Assembly (NCBI GenBank): GCA_963575745.1
Contig: CAUYUJ010003407.1
Span: forward strand, 1 to 64,000
DNA: 64,000 nucleotides
Source of the DNA: Prorocentrum cordatum
Taxonomy: Eukaryota > Sar > Dinophyceae > Prorocentrales > Prorocentraceae
Direction of reading: 5' to 3'
The position numbers were made by a program, and so were the translations under genes. This document shows, in pieces, positions 41,966 to 53,174 of the stretch (position 1 is its first letter; each line of letters starts with the position of its first letter). The notes below the pieces were generated by a model. That model was not told where the DNA came from. It saw only the letters and a list, made by a program, of their open reading frames with translations, and made no database searches.

Positions 41966-43200
41966 CTGGGCGCCGAGGGTCAACCGTCAACCTTTCTTGC
42001 CGCCGGGGGACTCGTAGAGCTTCCTGTGAAAAAAAATCAGCCCAAGCCAGACCTCTCAAGATGACTCTGGCAAAAAAACGAACAGTTTGGCAACCCAGCT
42101 CGAGTGTCAAACCGAGTTCAGACTTCTGAATGCGACAGACGGACGCGTCTGATGTCTGCGAACCGACTCCTGTGATTACAAGCCCTGCAGAATTAAGTGC
42201 AGAAACCGACAGCAGCTCTCAGGATGACGTGGATAATACAATAGCTTCGCGGAGCTAGTTCGAGCAGCAGACCGAGTTCCGAGCTCTGGGTTCGACAGAC
42301 GGACGCGCCTGATGTCTCCAAATCGATTTCTCTGACCAGCCATGTAGCCCTCTCCCAGCACGAGTGAAGTGCAGGAAATCACGTCTCTAGATGACTCGAA
42401 GAATAAGATTTCTGAATCGATGTCTGTGACTATTAGCTCTGGAACTGCTCTACAGCTCGAGTTAAGTACAGAAAACCGAAAGTGTCTGCAACGATAACTC
42501 GAATAATACGAATAGGTTTGCTAACCTAGCTCGGCTAGCAGACCGAGTTCAGACCTCTGGATTCAACAAGCGAACGCGCCTAATCATTCTGAATCGATTA
42601 GCTGTGCTTACCAGCTCTCTAGCTGTCCTGAAGCTCGAGTTATCTTAAGAAAACCGACAGCGCGTATCAAGAGACTCGAAACGGTCGATCCCGCCGGAGT
42701 GCTTTTTGACAGTAGAAGGTACCCGATCGAGCTGAGATCAAGATGGCGAGCGGGAATAATATTAAATATCACGAGAAAAAATACTAGAGCTCTAACGAAT
42801 TGTTGAGTTTCGAGAACAAAATTTTCAACCGACGAAAAGTTACCAAAAGGTCCGTCGAGATTTTCCTTGCCAACTAGCTCTCCAGCGCCCCGGAATTACT
42901 CTTGAGCTTCCAGCAATAACTGGGAACGGCGGTAAACCGTCAACCAGATTACCGCCGAGGCCCTCGTAGAGCTCTTCTCTCACACGGCGCTCAGCGGTAA
43001 GCATGGACAAAGCGTCGAGCAAGACCTGAGAAACTCGAAAAATCACGTTTTTCTGTTTTTATCCAACGTTGATTCCCCCAAGTGTTTTGATAGTAATACT
43101 ACAGCTACGGATTTCAAAATTTTACTGGCAGGCGCGCCTTAACCCACAACAGGTGCGAAAAATCTGCTTTCTCCAAATATATGGTCAAATATCTGTCAAA

Positions 43201-43598
43201 CTGGCGCCGGCGGTGAACCGTCAATATGGCCACCGCCGGGAACCTCGTAGAGCTCCTTGCATCCGTGAGAAAGCTCAGCATCAAAGCGGGAGCTTCTGGG
43301 AGATTTTCTACAAAAACTTCAAGTTGAGATTTTTCGGAGTCAACATGACGCCGGTTGCTCCAAGTGAACTGGTACTGAAAATGACTCTAGAGGGCTGAGC
43401 TGTTCAGGGAACAAAGTTTATATCTCAATGCTCGGAGTAAAAATCTGCTTTCTCAAAATGAATTGTCAAATATCTTTCAAAAAATTGCAAAACCACCCAA
43501 AAGTTGCCACATTGTCCGCCTCGGCCGGCTGGGCCAACTAGCTCCACCCCGCGCCGGAATTCCTCTAGCTCATCGATGCCGAAGAGCTCTACGAGGTA
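43201..43598 (+). mobile_element. HH S1 element, complete
   Basis: 398 bp, hairpin GTGA with CCAC, right end GAAGAGCTCTACGAGGTA; inserted at TCAAA/TTTT. Confidence 0.85.
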
Positions 43599-43606
43599 TT
43601 TTCAGA

Positions 43607-44561
43607 CTGGGCGCCGGCGGTAAACCGTCAACCTTGGTTACCGCCGGGAGACTCGTAGAGCTTCCTAGCTCGACTTAAGTTGAGAAAACCGACAGCGCCT
43701 ACCAACATTCCGACTCATAGTGGATATTTTTTTGACCTCTGAATGCGACAGGCGGACGCTAGCACTCATGTGAAGAAGTTTTTCGATCATAACTTCTTCA
43801 ATGGCCAGCTCTGAACACTCTCCCGCCACATTTAGACGCGCATCATCATTCTACATCGATTTGGTGTGCTTGCCATCTCTGTGGCTGGCCTACAGCTAGA
43901 GTTAAGTTGACAAAAAGAACGAATCACGCAAGCACGTGTAGCACTCATGTGAAGAAGTTTTTCGATCATAACTTCTTCAATAACCAGCTCTGAACACTCT
44001 TCCGCCACATGTAGACGCGCATCATCATTCTGAATCGATTTGCTGTGCTTTCCATCCCTGTAGCTTGCCTACAGCTCAAGTTAAGTTGAGAAAAACCGAA
44101 CCACGCAAGCAAGTGTAGCACTCATGTGAAGAAGTTTTTCGATGATAAATTCTTACATAGCCAGCTCTGAACACTCTCCTGCCACATGTAGACGCGCATC
44201 ATGATTCTAATCCGAAAGCTGTACTTGCCATCTCTGTAGCTGGCCTACAGCCCGAGTTAAGTTAAGAAAACCGACGACACCTGCCAACATGGCACTCAGC
44301 AGTCGATCCCGCCATGACGCTTTTCGATAGTAATACCCACCCGATCGAGCTGATATCAAGATGGCGAGCCGCAGTAAGATCATAGATCACGGGAAAAAAC
44401 ACTAGAGCTCTAACGAATGGTCAGATTTCGAGAACATAATTTTCAACCGAGCCAAAGTTGTGAAAAGTTCAGTCGAGATTTTTCGAGCCAACTAGCCTGC
44501 CAGCGTTTTCGAATTACTCTTAAGCTTCGCCGCTGCGCTCTCAGGGAAGCTCTACGAGTCA
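43607..44561 (+). mobile_element. HH L element with a different ~178-bp tandem repeat
   Basis: 955 bp. L-type ends, but the internal repeats (starting AGCACTCATG at ~43760, 43940 and 44117) carry a perfect nine-bp inverted repeat GAAGAAGTT/AACTTCTTC in the first two copies. The right end ends GAAGCTCTACGAGTCA. Confidence 0.83.
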
Positions 44562-45780
44562 CAACCACCCAAAAGTTACCACATTGTCCGCCTCGGCCGA
44601 GCGGGCCACTGGGCGCCGGCGGTAAGCCGTCAACCTTTCTTACCGCCGGGGGACTCGTAGAGCTTCCTGACAATATATAATGTCGAAAAAAATTGCAGAG
44701 AACGAATCGTTTTTCAGCCCAAGCGATGTCAGACCTCTCGATGCAACAGCTGAACGCCTCCCGATGCTTCTGGATTGTCTTCTGTACGAGCTCTGTAGCT
44801 CTCCTACAGCCCAAGTTACCTGCGTCAATCGACAGAACCTCTCAAGATGACTCGAACAAAACGAATAGTTTGGCAAACCCAGCTCGAGTATCAGACCCAG
44901 TTCAGACCTCTGAATGCGACAGGCGGACGCGTCTGATGTGTCCGAATCGATTCCTGTGATTACCAGCCCTGCAGCCCCCCTACGGCCCGAGTTAAGTGTA
45001 GAAAGCCGACAGCATCTTTCAGGATGACTCGAACAATACGAACAGTTTCGCGGACCGAGTTCGGGCAGGAGACCGAGTTCCGAGCTCTGGATTCCACAGG
45101 CGGACGCGTCTGATGTCTTCAAATCGATGGCTGTCACCACCAGCACTCTAGCCCCCCTACAGCCCAAGTTAAGTGCAGAAAACCGACAGCACCTCTCAAG
45201 GTGACTCGAACAATACGAACAGTTTCGCGATTATGGATCGGGCAGCAGAACGAGTTCAGAGCTCTGGATTCAACAGACAAACGCGACTGATGATTCTGAA
45301 TCGGTTCCTGTAAGTATCAGCCCTGTAGCTGTCCTATAGCTCGAGTTAAGTACAGAAAACCGAAAGTGCCTGTCAAGATGACTCGAATAATACACATAGG
45401 CTTGCGGACCTAGCTCGGCTAGCAGACTGAGTTCAGACCTCTGGATTCAACAGGCGAACGCGCCTGATCATTCTGCATCGATTAGCTGTGCTTACCAGCT
45501 CTGTAGCTGTCCTGAAGCTCGAGTTATCTTGATAAAACCGACAGCGCGTATCAAGATGACTCGAAACGGCCGATCCCGCCTGCCTGCTTTTTGGCAGTAA
45601 AAGGTACCCGATCGAGCTGAGATCAAGATGGCGAGCGGGAATAAGATCAAATATCATGGGAAAAAATACTAGAGCTCTAACGAATGTTCAAATTTCGAGA
45701 ACAAAATTTTCAACCGACCAAAAGTCACCAAAAGGTCCGTCGAGATTTTCCTTGCCAACTAGCTCTCCAGCGCCCCGGAA

Positions 45781-47391
45781 CTGGGCGCCGGCGGTAAACC
45801 GTCAACCTTTCTTACCGCCGGGGGACTCGTAGAGCTTCCTGACAATATATAATGTCGAAAAAAATTGCAGAGAACGAATAGTTTTTCAGCCCAAGCGATC
45901 TCAGACCTCTCGATGCAACAGCCGATCGCCTCCCCATGCTTCTGGACTGTCTTCTGTACGAGCTCTGTAGCTCTCCTACTGCCCGAGTTACGTGCGTCAA
46001 TCGACAGCACCTCTCAAGATGACTCGAACAAAACGAATAGTTTGGCAAACCTAGCTCGAGTATCAGACCGAGTTCAGACCTCTGAATGCGACAGGCGGGC
46101 GCGTCTGATGTGTCCGAATCGATTCCTGTGATAACAAGCCCTGCAGCCCCCCTACAGCCCGAGTTAAGTGTAGAAAGCCGGCAGCATCTTTCAGGATGAC
46201 TCGAACAATACGAACAGTTTCGCGGACCGAGCTTGGGCAGGAGACCGAGTTCCGAGCTCTGGATTCCACAGGCGGACGCGTCTGATTTCTCCATATCGAT
46301 TGCTTTCACCACCAGCACTCTAGCCCCCCTGCAACCCAAGTTAAGTGCAGAAAACCGAGAACACCTCTCAAGGTGACTCGAACAATGCGAACAGTTTCGC
46401 GATTATGGATCGGGCAGCAGACCGAGTTCAGAGCTCTGGATTCAACAGACAAATGCGACTGACGATTCTAAATCGGTTTCTGTGAGCATCAGCTCTGTAG
46501 CTGTCCTATAGCTCGACTTAAGTAAAGAAAACCGAAAACGCCTGTCAAGATGACTCGAATAATACGAATAGGTTTGCGGACCTAGCTCGGCTAGCAGACT
46601 GAGTTCAGACCTCTGGGTTCAACAGGCGAACGCGCCTGATCATTCTGCATCGATTAGCTGTGCTTACCAGCTCTGTAGCTGTCCTGAAGCTCGAGTTATC
46701 TTGATAAAACCGACAGCGCGTATCAAGATGACTCGAAACGGCCGATCCCGCCTGCCTGCTTTTTGGCAGTAAAAGGTACCCGATCGAGCTGAGATCAAGA
46801 TGGCGAGCGGGAATAAGATCAAATATCATTGGAAAAAATACTAGAGCTCTAACGAATGTTCAAATTTTGAGAACAAAATTTTCAACCGACCAAAAGTCAC
46901 CAAAAGGTCCGTCGAGACTGGCGCCGGCGGTGAACCGTCAACCTGGTTACCGCCGGGAACCTCGTAGAGCTCCTCTCACTGTTAAAGAATCGACACAGAA
47001 TCAAAAGATTGAGATTTTTCGAAAATCTTCAAATTCGATGTTCTCGATGTTCATATTCGCTCAGTTCCTGGAAGTCAACTCATGCAAAAATGCATCGAGA
47101 GAGCTGAGCTGCTGTCAGAGAGAAGTTTATATGCCAATGCTTGGCGTAAAAATCTGCTTTCTCAAAATAAATGGTCAAATATCTTTCAATTTTTCGCAAA
47201 ACCACCCAAAAGTTATCACATTGTCCGCCTCGGCCGGCTGGGCCAACTAGCTCCACCCCGCGGCGGAATGCCTCTAGCTCATCGATGCCGAAGAGCTCTA
47301 CGAGGTATTTTCCTCGCCAACTAGCTCTCCAGCGCCCCGGAATTACTCTAAGCTTCCAGCAATAACTTGCTAAGGGAAGCTCAACGAGTTA
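45781..47391 (+). mobile_element. HH L element (nest level 4)
   Basis: Pieces 45781-46917 and 47308-47391 join as GTCGAGA/TTTTCCTCGCC. Right end GGGAAGCTCAACGAGTTA. Confidence 0.87.
46918..47307 (+). mobile_element. HH S1 element (nest level 5)
   Basis: 390 bp, intact left hairpin (GTGA/TTAC wobble) and right end. The host flanks are contiguous after removal. Confidence 0.9.
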
Positions 47392-47617
47392 TTACTCTTA
47401 GCTTCCAGCAATAACTTGCTAAGGGAAGCTCTACGAATTAAGTAGCTCCACCCCGCGCCGGACTTCCTCTAGCTCATCGATGCCGAAGAGATCTACGAGG
47501 TACTTGCAAGGGGAAGCTCCACGAGTTATGGTAGCGTTCAGGAGAGCGAAGACACCCTGGGGGTCCTGGGGAGCTCTGGGGGCCCCCCCTGCAGGGCTGC
47601 TGAAACGCTGCCAGGAA

Positions 47618-49161
47618 CTGGACGCTGGCGGTAAACCGTCAACCTTTCTTACCGCCGGGGGACTCGTAGAGCTTCCTGACTATATATAATGTAGAAAATA
47701 CATTGCAGAGAACGAATAGTTTTTCAGCCCAAGCGATTTCAGACCTCTCGATGCAACAGCCGAACGCCCCCTGATGCTTCTGGATTAACTTCTGTACGAG
47801 ATCTGTAGCTCTGCTACAGCCCGAGTTACGTACGCTAATCAACAGCACCTCTGAAGATAACTCAAACTAAACGAATAGTTTCCTAAACCCAGCTCGAGTA
47901 TCAGACCGAGTTCAGGCCTCTGAATGCAACAGGCAGACGCGTCTGATGTCTCCAAATCGATTCATGTGATTATCAGCCCTGCAGCTCCCCTACAGCCCGA
48001 GTTACGTGCAGAAAACCGACATTTCAGGATGACTCGAACAATACGAACAAGTTCGCGGACCGAGTTCAGGCAGCAGGCCGAGTTCCGAGATCTGGCTTCC
48101 ACAGGCGGACTCGCGTGATGTCTCCAAATCGATTGCTGTTCCCACCAGCACTGTAGCCTCCTACAGCCCGAGTTAAGTTTAGAAAACGAAAGTATCTCTT
48201 CAGATAATACGAACAGTACGAATAGTGTCGCGATTCTAGCTCGGGCAGCAGGGCGAGTTCAGAGCTCTCGATTCAACAGACGAACGCGTCTGATGATTGC
48301 CAATCAATTTCTGTGACTATGAGCTCTGTAGCTACTCTACAGCTCGAGATAAGCACAAAATACCGAGAGCGTCTGTCAAGATGACTCAGATAATACGAAT
48401 AGGTGTTTGAACCTAGCTCGGCTAGCAGACCGAGTTTAGGCCTCGGGGTTCAACAGGCGAACGCGCCTGATCATTCTACATCGATTAGCTGTGCTTGCTG
48501 GCCCTGTAGCTGCCCTCAAGCTCGAGTTATGTTCACAAACCGACAGCGCGTATCAAGATGACTCGAAACGGCCGATCCCGTCTGCCTGCATTTTGGCAGT
48601 AAAAGGTACCCGATCGAGCTGAGATCAAGATGGCGAGCGGGAATAAGATCAAATATCATGGGAAAAAATAATAGAGCTCTAACGAATGTTCAAATTTTGA
48701 GAACAAAACTGGGAACCGGCGGTAAACCGTCAACTAGATTACCGCCGGGACCCTCGTAGATTACCGCTCTTTGGTGAGCATGAAGAAAGCGTCTAGAGCA
48801 AGATCAGAGAAACTCGAAAAATCATGTTTTTCTGTTTTTATGCAACGTCGGTTCCGCTAAGTGTTTTGATAGTAATACTGCACCTATGAGCCTGAAAATT
48901 TTTCTGGCGAACGTGCGATAACCCACTGCAGGTGCGAAAAATCTGCTTTCTCAAAATGAATTGTCAAATATCTTTCAATTTTTTCCAAAATCACCCACAA
49001 GTTAACACTTTCTCCTTTCTGGCCGGAATTCCTCTAGCTCATCTGCCGAAGAGCTCTACGAGGTATGTTCAACCGACCAAAAGCCAGCAAAAGGTCCGCC
49101 GAGATTTTTCTTGCCAACTAGCTCTCCAGCAATAACTTGCTGAGGGAAGCTCTACGAGTTG
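47618..49161 (+). mobile_element. HH L element hosting an S2 element
   Basis: Left end CTGGACGCTGGCGGTAAACC; about five repeats; right interior interrupted at 48709; right end shortened (CTCTCCAGCAATAACTTGC) and finishing GAGTTG, the one clear copy whose last base is not A. Confidence 0.8.
48709..49065 (+). mobile_element. HH S2-type element, complete
   Basis: 357 bp, GGGAACC hairpin GTAA/TTAC, right end GAGCTCTACGAGGTA. Inserted at GAACAAAA/TGTTCAACC. Confidence 0.85.
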
Positions 49162-49348
49162 CGCCTCCATGCATGCCTGCACGCGCGCAGGCACGCTTGG
49201 GGGCTTGCCGGAAGCTCTCCCGGACCCGTTGCCGGCTCACCGGAGGCGCTGCGAGGCCTGTGGACCGCCGTGGAAGAGCTCCTGGCGGGCACCACCACCG
49301 TCCGGCTTCTAATTTTAAACCCTTAGCTCTCAGCGAGCTCTCCGGGAA

Positions 49349-49560
49349 GAATGCGAGGAATAATGCGAGGATTCTGGGGCGACGGAAAGGAGCTCCTGGC
49401 GGGCACCACCATCGCCCGGCTTCTAATTTTAAACCCTTTAGCTCTTTATGCTCCCGGAGAGCTCGCTGAGAGCTGAAGGGTTTAAGATTAGAAGCTGGAC
49501 GGTGGTGATGCCCGCCAGGAGCTCTTCCACGGCGCCCCACTGGCCTCGCAGCGACTCCGG
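49349..49560. repeat. Inverted pair of P-element right parts
   Basis: A plus-oriented P fragment (to ~49444) is followed at once by a minus-oriented one (~49450-49560). The shared part runs from GGAGCTCCTGGCGGGC to AAACCCTTTAGCTC, giving arms of about 55 bp. Confidence 0.65.
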
Positions 49561-50384
49561 TGCTACAGCCCGAATTCAGTGCAGGAAACCTACAGCACCT
49601 GTCAGGATGACTCGGACAATACGAATAGTTTCGCAGACCTAGTTCGGGCAGCAGACAGAGCTCGAAGCTCTGGATTCGAAAGGCGGACGCGCCTCATTTC
49701 TCCGAATCGATTTCAGTGATTACCAGCCATACAGCCCCCCTACAGCTCGAATTAACTGCAGAGAACCGACAGCATCTCTCAAGATGACTCGAACAATACG
49801 AATAGTTTCGCGATTCCAGATCAGGCAGCAGACCGAGTTCAGAGCTCTGGATTCAACAGACAAACGCGACTGATGATTCTGAATCAAATTCTGTACGTAT
49901 CAGCTCTGTAGCGGTCCTGTAGCTCAATTTAAATACAGAAAACCGAGAGCGTCTGTCAAGATGCCTCGAATAATACGAATAGGTTTGCTCACCTAGCTCG
50001 GCTAGCAGACCGAGTTCAGACCTTTGGATCCAACAGGCGAACGCGTCTGATCATTCTGAATCGATTAGCGGTGCTCACCAGCTCTGTAGCTGTCCTGAAG
50101 CTCGAGTTATCTTGAGAAAACCGAGACCGCGTATCAAGATGACTCAAAATGGCCGATCCCGCCGGGACGCTTTTTGGCAGTAAAAGGTACCCGATGGAGC
50201 TGAGATAAAGATGGCGAGCGGGAATAAGATCGAATATCACGGGAAAAAATACTAGAGCTCTAACGAATGGTTGAATTTTGAGAACAAAATTTTCAACCGA
50301 CCAGAAGTCATCAAAAGGTCCGTCAAGATTTTTCTTGCCAACTAACTCTCCAGCGCCCCGGAATTACTCTTAAGCTTCCAGCAA
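49561..50384 (+). mobile_element. HH L element, left end missing
   Basis: Starts within a 178-bp repeat (CTACAGCCCGAATT), runs through four repeats and the right interior, and is cut at CCAGCAA by the next unit. Confidence 0.72.
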
Positions 50385-50856
50385 TGGGAGCCGGCGGTAA
50401 ACCGTCAACCAGATTACCACCGGGAGCCTCGTAGAGCTCTTCTTCTGAGTTGAGGACAAAACACCGACTCGTCAAAATCACTCGAATAACATAAATAGGT
50501 TTGCGGACCTAGCTCGAGCAGCAGACCGAATTGAGAGATCAAGATGAGACAGACGAACGCGCCTCATGATTTCGAATCGTTTTCTGTGAGTATCAGCTCT
50601 GTAGCTGTCCTAAATCTCGAGATAAGTACAGAAAATCGTCAATGCGTGTCAAGATGACTCGAAACGGCCGTCGGTTCCAGCAAGTGTTTTGATAGCAATA
50701 CTCCAGCTACGGACCTCAGAATTCAACTGCAGCCGCGGCATAACCCACTACACGTGAGAAAAATACCCGTTTTGAAAATAAATTTTCAAATTTTGCACAA
50801 AGATTGAAACAGCGACCCAAAGTTACCACATTGTCTCTTAATGAGGGGTCGGCCAA
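50385..50856 (+). mobile_element. HH chimeric S element with one 178-bp repeat
   Basis: Left end TGGGAGCCGGCGG, CTCGTAGAGCTC, a 178-bp repeat (~50470-50660) and S interior, cut at GGCCAA. Confidence 0.68.
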
Positions 50857-51158
50857 TGGGAACCGGCGGTAAACCGTCAACCAGGTTACCGCCGGACACC
50901 TCGTAGAGCTGTTTCGTTGCAGCCCTTCTCGGAAAACATCAAGGAAGCTTCTCAAGCGAAAGCCAAAAAATTAGAAAGATCACGATTTTTCGGTTTTCAT
51001 CTAAAACCGGTTCCTGCAAGTCTTTCGATAGTAATATTGCAGCTACGGACCTGAAAATTTGACTGGCAGACGCGTCATAACCCATTCCACGTGAGAAAAA
51101 TCTGGTTTCTCAAAATGAATTGTCAAATATCCTTCAAATCTTAGCAAAACCGACCCAA
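50857..51158 (+). mobile_element. HH S2-type element, right end missing
   Basis: Left end TGGGAACCGGCGGTAAACC, body with CACGATTTTTCGG and GCAGACGCGTCATAACCC, cut at CGACCCAA. Confidence 0.7.
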
Positions 51159-52174
51159 CTGGGCGACGGCGGTAAACCGTCAACCTTCGTTACCGCCGGG
51201 GGACTCGTAGAGCTTCCTGACAACATATAGTGTCGAAAAAAATTGCAGAGAACGAATAGTTTTTCAGCCCAACTCGAGTATCAGACCGAGTTCAGACCTC
51301 TGAATGCGACAGACGGACGCGTCTGATGTCTCCGAATCGATTCCTGTGATTACCCGCCCTGCAGCCTCCCTACAGCCCGAGTTAAGTGCAGAACGCCGAC
51401 AGTAGCTCTCAAGATGACTGGAAGAATACGAACAGTTTCGTGATTCTAGATCGCGCAGCAGACCGAGTTCAGAGCTCTGGATTCGACAGACAAACGCGAC
51501 TGATGATTCTGAATCGGTTTCTGTAACTATCAGCCCTGTAGCTGTCCTATAGCTCGAGTTAAGTACAGGAAACCGAGAACGCCTTTCAAGATGATTCGAA
51601 GAATACGAATAGGTTTGCGGACCTGACTCGGCTAGCAGACCGAGTTCAAACCTCTGGTTGGAACAGCCGAACGCGCCTGATGATCCTGAGTCGATGAGGC
51701 GTGCTTACCAGCTCTGTAGCTGTCCTATATCTCGAGTTAAGTTCAGAATACCGACAGTGCGAATCAAGATGACTTGAATAATACGAATAGGTTTGCGGAC
51801 CTAGCTCGGCTAGCAAACCGAGTTCAGAGCTCTGGATTCAACAGGCGAACGCACCTAATCATTCTACATCGATTAGCTGTGCTTACCAGCTCTGTAGCTG
51901 TCCTACAGCTCGAGTTAAGTACAAAATACCGACAACGCGTATCAAGATGACTCGAAACGGCCGATCCCGCCAGTGTGCTTTTTGGCAGTAAAAGATACCC
52001 GATCGAGCTGAGATCAAGATGACGAGCGGGAATAAGATCGAATATCACGGGAAAAAATACTAGAGCACAAACGAATTGTTGAATTTCGAGAACAAAATTT
52101 TCAACCGACCAAAAGTTGTGAAAAGTTCAGTTCTTTTTTTTCGAGCCAACTAGCTCTCCAGCGCGCCGGAATTA
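51159..52174 (+). mobile_element. HH L element, cut near right end
   Basis: Standard L body; ends at CGGAATTA where the next left end begins. Confidence 0.75.
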
Positions 52175-53174
52175 CTGGGCGCCGGCGGTAAACCGTCAAC
52201 CTTGGTCCGCCGGGAGACTCGTAGTGCTTCCTGACTCGACTTAAGTTAGAAAACAGACAGCACTTACCAACAATCTGACTTATAGTGAATAGTTTTTGAC
52301 CTCTGAATGCGACAGACGGACGCGTCTGATGTCTGCGAATCGACTCCTGTCATTACCAGCCCTGCAGCCCCCCTACAGCCCGAGTTAAGTGCAGAAAACC
52401 GAAAGCAGCTTTCAGGATGACTCGAACAATAGGAATAGTTTCGCGGACCTAGTTCGGGCAGCAGACAGAGTTCAGAGCTCTGTATTCGACAGGCGGACGC
52501 GCCTGATGTCTTTAAATCGATTCCAGTGATTACCGGCCATGCAGCCCCCCTACAGCCCGAGTTAAGTCCAGATAACCAACAGCATCTCGCAAGCGACTCG
52601 AACGATACGAATAGTTTCGCGATTCTAGATCGGGTAGCAGACCGAGTTCAGGGCTCTGGGTTCGACAGACAAACGCAACTGATGATTCTGAATGGGTGCC
52701 TGTAAATATCAGCTCTGTAGCTGTTCTACAGCTCGAGTTAAGTGCAGAAAACCGAGAGTTTCTGTCAAGATGACTCGAATAATACGAACAGGTTTGCGGA
52801 CCTAGCTCGGCTAGCAGACCGAGTTCAGACCTCTGGGTTCAACAGGCGAACGCGCCTGATCATTCTGCATGCATTAGCTGTGCTTACCAGCTCTGTAGCT
52901 GCCCTAGAGCTCGAGTTATGTTCAGAAAACCGTCAGCGCATATCAAGATGACTCGAAACGGCCGTTCCCGCCAGAGTGCTTTTCGATAGTAAATTACCCG
53001 ATCGAGCTGAGATCGAGATGGCGAGCGGGAATGAAGATCAAATATCACGGGAAAAAATACTAGAGCTCTAACGAATTGTCAAATTTTGAGAACCAAATTT
53101 TCAACCGAGCAAAAGTCAGCAAAAGTTCCGTCGAGATTTTTCTTGCCAACTAGCTCTCCAGCGCACCGGAATTA
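52175..53174 (+). mobile_element. HH L element, cut near right end
   Basis: The hairpin has lost its TTA (GGTCCGCCGGG). The body has four to five repeats and is cut at the same CGGAATTA position as its left neighbour. Confidence 0.72.

Larger units (their letters stand above)
44609..47440 (+). mobile_element. HH L element (nest level 3)
   Basis: Pieces 44609-45780 and 47392-47440 join as CCCCGGAA/TTACTCTTAGC. Inserted at GGGCCA/AGTAGC of the S2 host. Confidence 0.85.
42920..47502 (+). mobile_element. HH S2 element carrying three separate insertions
   Basis: Pieces: 42920-43200, 43599-43606, 44562-44608, 47441-47502. Joined, they read CTGTCAAA-TTTTCAGA-CAACCACCC...GGGCCA-AGTAGCTCC, the normal S2 interior and right end. 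Guests are 43201-43598, 43607-44561 and 44609-47440. Confidence 0.85.
41966..47528 (+). mobile_element. Five-level nest: outer HH L element
   Basis: Outer L element pieces are 41966-42919 (ending CAGCAATAA) and 47503-47528 (CTTGCAAGG...GAGTTA). They join to the normal right-end loop CAGCAATAACTTGC. Everything between is the S2 element 42920-47502 with its own guests. Confidence 0.85.
47529..49348 (+). mobile_element. P element hosting an L element
   Basis: P pieces 47529-47617 and 49162-49348 join as GCCAGGAA/CGCCTCCATGC, the normal P sequence. The guest is 47618-49161. Confidence 0.75.
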
